From Defluviitaleaceae bacterium (lineage in GTDB: Bacteria > Bacillota > Clostridia > Lachnospirales > UBA5962), in contig WRFW01000137.1 in assembly GCA_009787435.1 (NCBI GenBank), positions 1 through 6,730 on the forward strand: a DNA stretch of 6,730 nt, given 5' to 3'. This document shows, in pieces, positions 1 through 6,400 of the stretch. Made by a program: the position numbers and the translations under genes. The stretch's first letter is position 1; each line of letters opens with the position of its first letter. The notes beneath the pieces are model-generated. The model was not told the origin of the DNA, made no database searches, and saw only the letters and a list, made by a program, of their open reading frames with translations.

Positions 1-1657
1 CGGTTTCTTTGATAGGGGCAGGGCTTGGAACATTTATTTCAGGTGTTGCCGTTTCTTGTGTTACTGTTTGCGGCGGTGTTATTTGAGGTGTCGGAGAAAC
101 TTTAATTTCTTGCGATATTTCTTGTTGTTTTTGTTCAAAATGTTTTGCAATTTCTTGTATATCTTCTTGTTGGTTAGGTTGTTGAGCAACAGGTTCAGAA
201 GTTATAGGCTGGGAAACCGCACTTGGAATAGGGCTTATTATTTGTTCAACATTGTTAGGCTGCGTTAAAGGCTGTTGATTTTGCTGTTGTTGTTGGAAAG
301 GTTGCTCTTGGTAAACTGGTTGTTGTATAGGCTGTTGTATAGGTTGGTTTTGCTGTTGCTGAATAGGTTCTTGGAAAATAGGTTGTTGCTGCACAGGCTG
401 CCCACCAAAGTTTTGTTGATTTTGCTGTTGTTGTTGGAAAGGTTGTTCTTGGTAAATTGGTTGTTGTATAGGCTGTTGTTGTTGATTTTGCTGCTGAATA
501 GGTTCTTGGAAAATAGGCTGTTGCATAGGTTGCCCACCAAAATTTTGTTGATTTTGCTGTTGTTGGAAAGGTTGTTCTTGGTAAATTGGTTGTTGAATAG
601 GCTGTTGTTGAGGTTGGTTTTGCTGTTGCTGTTGCTGAATAGGCTCTTGGAAAATAGGCTGTTGCATAGGTTGCCCACCAAAATTTTGTTGATTTTGCTG
701 TTGGAAAGGTTGTTCTTGGTAAATTGGTTGTTGAATAGGCTGTTGTTGAGGTTGGTTTTGCTGTTGCTGAATAGGTTCTTGGAAAATAGGCTGCCCACCA
801 AAATTTTGTTGATTTTGCTGTTGGAAAGGTTGTTCCTGATAAATTGGTTGCTGTATAGGCTGTTGTTGTTGATTTTGCTGTTGTATAGGTTCTTGGAAAA
901 TCGGTTGTTGTTGCACAGGTTGTATAAATTGCTGTGGCATTGGTGGTTTGCTTTGGTTTGTAGGTGGGTTAGTGTTAGTCGGTCTTGGCTTTTCTGGGTT
1001 TGTAAAGTTTTTTTCTATTTGTGATAAAAAGTCGGCATTAAATATGTCTGCTGTGTTTCTCTCTTTTTGAGAAGATTTTTTAGGCTGAGTTTGTGTATTT
1101 TCTTTAGCTTTTGCAGGTTGAATAGCTTGTGTGTTTCCGCTTTTATAGCTAGGGTTATAAAAATTACGCTTTTGGCGTACTAATCTATAAAAATCTTCTG
1201 TGTTTTTTTCTATTATATCTTCAATAAAGCTTTCTGATTTAAAGTTCTCATCTAAAGCAATTCTAACGGAATCATTGCCGCCAAATTCTTTTATAGCGTT
1301 GCTTATATTATTTAAAATAGTTCCATCTTTAGCGATTGCGATAATCATACAATGCTTTCCTGAAAGTGGAGAATTAGAAAGTTCCAAATGTTCAAAAAAG
1401 TTTTGCAAAACTGCTGAGTATCCGCTCATACTAGCTGTTGTAGCTATTATTATACCGCTAGCTTCGCTAACTTGCTTTATAATGTTAGAGGCTGTGTCGT
1501 TTTTTGTTCCTTCGAAATAAGGCATTGCAGGTGGCATTAAATTAATTTCTTTAGTCTTTACGCCCAGTTCTTTTAATGTGCCACTTGCAATGTTTAATGC
1601 TTTGCTTAGACCTTTGTCGTTTTGGTTAGCTGCTCCAAAAAGTGTTAAAATTTCCAT
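1..1657 (-). CDS. Flavodoxin-like/FMN-reductase-like domain protein with long Gln-rich repetitive tail (3' end outside window)
   Basis: The reading frame is open from ATG at 1657 to the window edge (552 codons), so the C-terminus is missing. Residues 1-150 look like a flavodoxin fold: strand MEILTLFGAAN, a glycine/Ser loop where flavodoxins bind FMN phosphate (G8 to S18), then strand GIIIATTASMSGYSAVLQNF (residues 68-87) and LSGKHCMIIAIAKDG (98-112), matching the layout of NADPH-dependent FMN reductases. The usual P-x-Y after the third strand is replaced by TAS, and only one Cys (C103) is present in this domain, so it is not a 4Fe-4S flavoprotein and flavin binding is uncertain. Residues 150-232 are a charged linker. 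Residues 252-462 are five Q/P/I/N repeats with almost no charge; after that comes a Q/P/T-rich stretch with a short helical segment (about 495-515). ATG 1657 lies inside the end of the upstream DUF218 gene with AAGGAG 6 bases upstream, so the two are probably translationally coupled. There is no signal peptide, so a cytoplasmic location is expected. Function is not recognised. Confidence 0.75.
   Translation of the reverse strand, partial: MEILTLFGAANQNDKGLSKALNIASGTLKELGVKTKEINLMPPAMPYFEGTKNDTASNIIKQVSEASGIIIATTASMSGYSAVLQNFFEHLELSNSPLSGKHCMIIAIAKDGTILNNISNAIKEFGGNDSVRIALDENFKSESFIEDIIEKNTEDFYRLVRQKRNFYNPSYKSGNTQAIQPAKAKENTQTQPKKSSQKERNTADIFNADFLSQIEKNFTNPEKPRPTNTNPPTNQSKPPMPQQFIQPVQQQPIFQEPIQQQNQQQQPIQQPIYQEQPFQQQNQQNFGGQPIFQEPIQQQQNQPQQQPIQQPIYQEQPFQQQNQQNFGGQPMQQPIFQEPIQQQQQQNQPQQQPIQQPIYQEQPFQQQQNQQNFGGQPMQQPIFQEPIQQQNQQQQPIQQPIYQEQPFQQQQQNQQNFGGQPVQQQPIFQEPIQQQQNQPIQQPIQQPVYQEQPFQQQQQNQQPLTQPNNVEQIISPIPSAVSQPITSEPVAQQPNQQEDIQEIAKHFEQKQQEISQEIKVSPTPQITPPQTVTQETATPEINVPSPAPIKET
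272..904 (-). repeat. Five imperfect tandem repeats encoding the Gln-rich tail
   Basis: Each unit encodes PIFQEPI, a Q run, NQ, QQPIQQPIYQEQPF, a second Q run and NQQNFGGQP; the last unit lacks NFGG. Units start at residues 252, 290, 334, 381 and 426 of the minus-strand protein, giving periods of 38, 44, 47 and 45 codons (114-141 bases). Differences are mostly in the number of CAA/CAG codons (3 to 6 after PI, 3 to 5 after PF) and in short insertions such as MQQ or VQQQ before PIF. Synonymous codons are largely shared between units, which points to fairly recent duplication and to slippage in the Q runs. Confidence 0.92.
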
Positions 1658-2265
1658 ATTATTCTCCTTAAATTGTTATATATAATTGAAACGGGTTCTC
1701 TTAAATACGCTATCGTTAAAGAAATGCCGTTACTCGCATAGGCACTATGTGCTTGAACATCTTCAAAAAAGAGTTTTGCCATATTTAAGCTTCTAAAAAT
1801 GTGAAAATTATTAGTTACGAAAATTATACTGCTTATATCATTTTTTTTGGCAATAATTTTAGAGTAGCTAAAATTTTCAAAAGTATCTCTTGAAGAAGCT
1901 TCAACTAATATACTCTCAATGTTTATTCCATTATAAACTAGGAAATGCCGCATAGCATAGGCGACTGGCATATCATCTAAAGGACCCTGCCCACCCGTTA
2001 CTATTAGCCTATTTGCAAAGCCTGCATTGTATAAATAAATTGCACCATTCAGCCTTTCATATAGCCAAGGGCTAGGCTCATTATTTTCATTAATCGCATG
2101 GCCAAGCACTATAATAGCATCTGCATAGGTGAAAGCTTTTATTGAATCGTTTATTAAAATTTGCACTAGAAAATAAATATATATTGTGCAAATTGCCAAA
2201 ACCGACCCAAAAACTACCAAAGTTATTTTTTGGTGTTTTTTAAAAACATCTTTAAAAAATTTCAT
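1645..2265 (-). CDS. Membrane-anchored DUF218/YdcF (SanA-like) family protein
   Basis: 206 residues. Residues 1-11 are basic and 13-37 form one hydrophobic membrane segment, so the DUF218 domain (about 47-180) is probably outside the membrane. Family landmarks in order: ADAIIVLGHA (48-57), YERLNGAIYLYNAG (69-82), LIVTGGQGP (87-95), VEASSRDTFENFSYSK (121-136) and FVTNNFHIFRS (149-159). The length is normal for the family. YdcF binds S-adenosylmethionine in E. coli and SanA-type members affect envelope integrity and vancomycin tolerance, but the reaction is not established for most members. An oddity: where relatives usually have S-E-A after GGQGP (family memory), this protein has P-V-A (residues 100-102), so a conserved acidic residue appears lost. 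ATG 2265 has no Shine-Dalgarno sequence, and no alternative ATG, GTG or TTG lies upstream in frame before a stop. It is first in an operon with the Q-rich gene and divergent from murG. Confidence 0.88.
   Translation of the reverse strand: MKFFKDVFKKHQKITLVVFGSVLAICTIYIYFLVQILINDSIKAFTYADAIIVLGHAINENNEPSPWLYERLNGAIYLYNAGFANRLIVTGGQGPLDDMPVAYAMRHFLVYNGINIESILVEASSRDTFENFSYSKIIAKKNDISSIIFVTNNFHIFRSLNMAKLFFEDVQAHSAYASNGISLTIAYLREPVSIIYNNLRRIIWKF
1664..1669 (-). promoter_or_regulatory. Ribosome binding site AAGGAG for the flavodoxin-like/Q-rich gene
   Basis: AAGGAG on the minus strand ends 6 bases before ATG 1657 and lies inside the last codons of the DUF218 gene. It fixes the start of the downstream gene and supports an operon with coupled translation. 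Confidence 0.85.
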
Positions 2266-2279
2266 ATTAAGTGTATAAT
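2251..2279 (+). promoter_or_regulatory. Probable murG promoter overlapping the divergent promoter
   Basis: TTTAAA (2251-2256), a 17-base spacer and a perfect TATAAT (2274-2279). The -35 lies in the first codons of the DUF218 gene. The -10 shares five base pairs with the -10 of the opposite promoter. Start of transcription is expected near 2286, giving a leader of about 60 bases before murG. The -35 is weak (4 of 6), so confidence is moderate. Confidence 0.55.
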
Positions 2280-2303
2280 AACATAAATATCTCGTTATGT
2301 AAA
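2275..2303 (-). promoter_or_regulatory. Extended -10 promoter for the DUF218/Q-rich operon
   Basis: Reading the minus strand, TTTACA (2303-2298) is followed by a 17-base spacer and TATTAT (2280-2275), with TG one base upstream of the hexamer, giving an extended -10. Both hexamers match consensus at 5 of 6. The expected transcription start is near 2268, only about 1-4 bases before ATG 2265, so the mRNA should be nearly leaderless. This agrees with the absence of a ribosome binding site. Confidence 0.7.
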
Positions 2304-2331
2304 TATATTTTTTTAAAATCTTTAAAAATTT

Positions 2332-2337
2332 GGAGAG
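2332..2337 (+). promoter_or_regulatory. Ribosome binding site that decides the murG start
   Basis: GGAGAG ends 8 bases before GTG 2346. It selects this GTG over the in-frame GTG at 2271, which would add 25 residues not found in MurG proteins and would fall inside the promoter region. Confidence 0.8.
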
Positions 2338-2345
2338 TTAGCGTT

Positions 2346-3404
2346 GTGAGTAGAATAATTTTAACCGGCGGTGGCACAGGCGGCCATGTAATCCCTATTT
2401 TATCTTTATTAGAAAGCCTTAAAAAAGAGGGCTTCAGCTGCCACTATATAGGCAGTAGAGATGGGATAGAAAAAGAGTTAGTAAAAGATATTCCTTATTT
2501 TAGAATATCTACTGGAAAGTTAAGGCGATATTTGAGTGTAAAAAATTTAACCGACCCTTTTAAGGTAGTTAAAGGCGTTGGCGATGCTATTAAAATAATG
2601 AAAAGAATTAATCCGGATGTTGTTTTTTCAAAAGGCGGGTTTGTTACTGTGCCTGTTGTGCTTGCGGCTAAAATTCTTAAAATACCCGTTGTTATCCATG
2701 AAAGCGATATAACGCCTGGGCTTGCCAATAAAATAGCAATTCCTTTTGCAAAAAAAGTTTGTGTTAGCTTTCCCGAAACAGCTTTAAAGCTAGGCGAAAA
2801 AGCAACATTAACAGGCACACCAATAAGAGAAGAGATATTTAAAGGTGATAAAACACGTTTAAATTATTCTTTAAGAAGCTTGCCCACAGTTTTATTTACT
2901 GGCGGTTCTACTGGTTCAGCTACTATTAATAATGCAGTTTGGGGTAATATTGAAAGCTTGCTTAATAATTATAACATAATTCACTTAACGGGTAAAGGGA
3001 AAGTTAATAAAAATATAAAAAAAGAGGGTTATATACAGCTTTCATATGCAAACGCCGAAATGCCTCATATATACAATTTGGCAGATATAGTAGTTTGCAG
3101 GGCGGGTGCTAACACTCTTGCAGAGATATTAGCTTTAAAAAAGCCAAATCTTTTAATACCATTGCCGCTTTCCCAAAGCCGAGGAGACCAAATAGAAAAC
3201 GCAAAAAGCTTTGAAGCTCAGGGCTTTTCAAAAGTATTGCAAGAAGAGAATATCAAAGATTTAAAAGAGGCCTTAGATACCCTCTATAAAGACCGTGTTA
3301 AATATAAGCTCGCTATGGCAGAAACTCCTTTTAAAGACAGTGTCTCTGCTATAGTTAGTGTTCTTGTCTTTTTTTCAGAAAAAAACATTGAAAAAAACCT
3401 ATGA
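2346..3404 (+). CDS. murG: UDP-N-acetylglucosamine--N-acetylmuramyl-(pentapeptide) pyrophosphoryl-undecaprenol N-acetylglucosamine transferase (MurG)
   Basis: MurG transfers GlcNAc from UDP-GlcNAc onto lipid I to make lipid II, the last cytoplasmic-face step of peptidoglycan precursor synthesis. The protein is a GT-B glycosyltransferase (family GT28) peripheral to the inner leaflet. From GTG 2346 it has 352 residues, the normal length. Visible motifs: LTGGGTGGHVIP near the N-terminus (residues 6-17), FSKGGFVTVP (94-103), IHESDITPGLANK (117-129), TGTPIREE (156-163), the second glycine loop FTGGSTGSATIN (184-195), and the UDP-GlcNAc site ADIVVCRAGANTLAEI (246-261) followed by LPLSQSRGDQIENAK (273-287). 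It starts downstream of its own promoter and stands alone here, outside any visible division/cell-wall (dcw) cluster. Its last codons hold the promoter of the next gene. No frameshift or missing key residue was seen. Confidence 0.97.
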   Translation: MSRIILTGGGTGGHVIPILSLLESLKKEGFSCHYIGSRDGIEKELVKDIPYFRISTGKLRRYLSVKNLTDPFKVVKGVGDAIKIMKRINPDVVFSKGGFVTVPVVLAAKILKIPVVIHESDITPGLANKIAIPFAKKVCVSFPETALKLGEKATLTGTPIREEIFKGDKTRLNYSLRSLPTVLFTGGSTGSATINNAVWGNIESLLNNYNIIHLTGKGKVNKNIKKEGYIQLSYANAEMPHIYNLADIVVCRAGANTLAEILALKKPNLLIPLPLSQSRGDQIENAKSFEAQGFSKVLQEENIKDLKEALDTLYKDRVKYKLAMAETPFKDSVSAIVSVLVFFSEKNIEKNL

Positions 3405-3416
3405 ATAGTGTATAAT
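3369..3416 (+). promoter_or_regulatory. Strong promoter with A/T-tract UP-like element for the SLH protein gene
   Basis: TTGAAA (3388-3393), a 17-base spacer and a perfect TATAAT (3411-3416). Directly upstream lie seven T (3369-3375) and seven A (3379-3385), a typical UP-element-like context. The -35 and tracts are inside the 3' end of murG and the -10 is just after its stop. The block AGTGTATAATA (3407-3417) is identical to 2270-2280 at the murG promoter. Start of transcription is expected around 3423. Confidence 0.8.
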
Positions 3417-3431
3417 AGATATTATTAATAT

Positions 3432-3437
3432 AAGGAG
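3432..3437 (+). promoter_or_regulatory. Ribosome binding site AAGGAG of the SLH protein gene
   Basis: AAGGAG ends 13 bases before ATG 3451, which is longer than the usual 5-9. The later in-frame ATGs at 3463 and 3481 are further away and have no site of their own, so 3451 remains the best start. Confidence 0.7.
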
Positions 3438-3450
3438 ATACTAAGCGAGA

Positions 3451-6400
3451 ATGAAAAATAAAATGTTAGCCACGCCACGTATGGCTAAAAAAATAAAAAG
3501 AACCGCTTTGGTAGTTTTAGCTTTTAGCTTTTTTCCTACCCCTAATGGATTTAATGCGGCGGTTCGTGATTACTTTGTAACATCTACAGAGCATGAAGGT
3601 GTATATATGGGCAGGCTAGAATCGGCAGGCATTATAGCAAATGCAAACCCAGCAGATATTTTTAACCATTGGGCACATGAGCCAATAATTCATGCTATGG
3701 CAGTTGGTGCTTTTAATTTTGGTGCTTCGGGTGTGTTTTCGCCAAATGCCCTTTTAACTAATGAAGAAGCTATAGCTTTTGCTGTTAATACTAGGGGGCT
3801 TGGCTATAGAGTAAATGAAAGGGGCTTAGAAATTTGGGAAGAATTGATTGAATTAGGCATAGTAACTCTCGGTACTCTTCCAGACGTTCGCCATTTGGGC
3901 TATATTGGTGTGGCTTACGATGAAGATTTAATTAACACACTTGAATATGAAAGCTTTATCGGTATTTTAGAAGTGGAGACCGGTGAAGAAGCAAATGGTG
4001 AAGCGGCAGAAGCGATTTTTTACCCTGCAATTCGTGGTTTGTTAGTTGAAAGAGAACAATTTGCAGCTTTAATGGCTAGAGCTTTAAGAGAAAATAATTC
4101 TATAGTTTTTCCTAACCAACCTGCAGCAATGCTTTCTTTTAGCGATTGGCAAACTGTCTCTCCTCAATTTGCTCAATATGTTGAAGCTTTGGCTCGTGTT
4201 TCGGCTATGGGTGCGGGTGGCTCTTTTAGACCAGCAGAAAATATAACCCGTGCAGAAGCTGCCCAAGTGCTCAGAAATCTTGATGAAATTTTTCAAGAAG
4301 AAAATGAGCTTTCAAGAAGATTTGGTACGGTAGCTTATTATAGAGATATTCAAGAGCTTGCAACGCTTCAAGGCGAAGTGCGAAGAAATTACTTAATAAG
4401 GCGTTATGATGGCTTAGTGGATGTGCTTCAGCATCAAGTAATATTTTCCCCTGCGGGTCAGCTTATAAATTATAACACAGTAGTTTTTAGAGACGGAATA
4501 GTAGGCGGCTTTGAACTTCTTGAGATAGACGACCAAATTGAATATATAGTTAGAGCTGAAGGTGAAAACAGCTTAGTTTTATACATAAATGTCGTTCAGA
4601 CTGAGCAAGTTATATCCCGTGTTGCCGGCAGGCTTATCCGTGTAGATATAGATGCAGGTACTATAACTCTTAGAGATAACAATGAAAATGAATTTATATA
4701 CACAATGCAAGCGGGCACTTTCGGTGAAAATGCGGACGGTGTATATATCTTTTTAGACTATAGAAGAACACACATAGAAGATTTGCCTTTCGGTGCCTTT
4801 ATAGAGCTTGAACTAGTTAACAACTTAGTGCACCGTGCATACTTCATTGGTCAGCCAGAATTAGTTTCAGAATTGCGTGGCATAGTTATGGATAATAACC
4901 CGGCTTTCGGGTATATAACTTTTATAGATAACAATGCAAACATAGTAACTCGTTTTTATAACAAAAATGATATGAGAGTTACTAGAGACCCGCACTATAG
5001 CACTGTTAGCGGGGCTAGTTACTTAGCCGCAATGTTTCCAAATGCCGTTTTTGACCCGCTAACGAGGACTATAGCCGATATAGTTCCAGGCGATATTATA
5101 TTTATGAGATTTGAAAGCGAAGACCCTACTCTAATTACTAGCATTTCAGCGGCAGCTAATTTTTCTCAACGTTTTGGACTAGTTCGCGGCGTTAGTCAAA
5201 ATGAAGATGTCGTTAGTGTTCTTCTCCAATTTGACAACGGCACTACTAGCTGGTTTGATTTAGGGCAAAATGTGTTCATAACTAGGGCGGGGCTTCCGGT
5301 TTCAAATAATAGCATAGAAATAGGAGACCGCTTACGTCTGTTAGTAAACCAAGCTGTGTTAGGTCCTGGGCACATCGTTGAATCTGTTTTAGAAGTTAGT
5401 TTGGAGGGGCAAGGTCATCATATTGGTCAAATTTTAACTGGTAATTTGGCAGGCATAAATAATCTTCAAAACCAATTAATGCTTCAAAATGCAATGCCTT
5501 TAACTGGTTCCGGCTGGGGAAGCCATTCCCAAATAAGAGAGCTTAGTTTAGGCAGGCAAAATATAGATTTTTTCCATGAGGGGGCTAGAGTTTCAGCAGA
5601 CCACGTTTCACGCTTTTTAAGTAGAAGCAATTTGCAAACTTATATAGCTCTAGACCAAAGCCCAACAGGGGATACTATTCGCCAAGTAACTTTTAGAGAC
5701 GGGCGTGGCGAGCTGCTCCAGCCAGATGTAGTAATGAGCACAACAGGCGGCGGAGAATTTATGATAGCTTCTATAAATGGCAATATTTCTACAGACCCTG
5801 GCACTATAGTTCGTAGAAATGGTCGCCAAGTAACACCAAATGAAATTTTTGAAGGTGATTTTGTCCGTGTTTCATTAACTGGCGGAAATAGAGCGTCTGT
5901 TGTAGATATTACAGAAGCACCGGCAACTTCAGCAATTAATATTGCCCGTGTTCGTATAGCAGAAATTAACCCAGGGCAAAGCTTCACAGTAACAGCTATG
6001 AGTACCCTTTCAAATGGGGAGTGGTTGTTTACGCCTGTTGAAAGATTATTTACTATAAACCCAAACACTATATTTATAAATTTAACTGCAAGTGATTTTA
6101 CAGACATAGGCGAGGGTTCAAGAATAGACGACACTTTCACAATCGTTTATGATGGGGCAGCAGCTACACACATAATAGACGCTCCTTTCGCAAATAGGTC
6201 TACTAGGGGGACTGTCGTTTCTTCCCATGCAGTTGGTGCTCTCTTAAGAGATGCTGAGTATTTACAACATAGCCCTACAACAAATCCGGTGCCGATACCG
6301 CAATGGAGACCTATAAGTAACCAAAACCCAACTATAAACCTTAACACAAACCCTGCCACAATTATAATAAGAAATAATCAAATAATAAGAGCAGACCAGC

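Noticed and set aside
56..268. Plus-strand open frame of 70 codons
   Set aside because: It is antisense to the Q/P/T-rich end of the minus-strand gene and has an arbitrary Cys/Arg/Leu composition.
265..801. Minus-strand open frame rich in Asn, Ser, Leu and Phe
   Set aside because: It is a shifted reading of the same repeat tract; the frame starting at ATG 1657 continues through it and contains the recognisable N-terminal domain.
272..904. Repeats as a CRISPR array
   Set aside because: Units are not separated by unique spacers, vary in length by whole codons and keep an open reading frame.
275..1024. Plus-strand open frame of 249 codons, very Leu-rich
   Set aside because: It is the complement of the CAA/CAG repeats of the minus-strand gene (TTG/CTG read as Leu). 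It has no ribosome binding site and no normal protein character.
1200..1520. Plus-strand open frame of 106 codons
   Set aside because: It is antisense to the flavodoxin-like domain and has no ribosome binding site or recognisable features.
2271..2345. Longer murG starting at GTG 2271
   Set aside because: It adds 25 residues before the MurG N-terminus, lies at the -10 element and has no ribosome binding site; GTG 2346 has GGAGAG at 8 bases.
3335..3345. Palindrome AGACAGTGTCT as an operator
   Set aside because: It is short, single and inside murG coding sequence, away from the promoter; chance is enough.
3369..3385. T7-CAG-A7 inverted repeat as a terminator
   Set aside because: The stem is only A-T pairs, lies inside murG and is not followed by a T run. 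It is better explained as an UP-like element for the next promoter.
5640..6140. Minus-strand open frame of 166 codons, and similar ones at 2495-2818, 4084-4296 and 6147-6359
   Set aside because: All are antisense to murG or the SLH gene, whose frames are clearly the coding ones; none has a start site or motifs.
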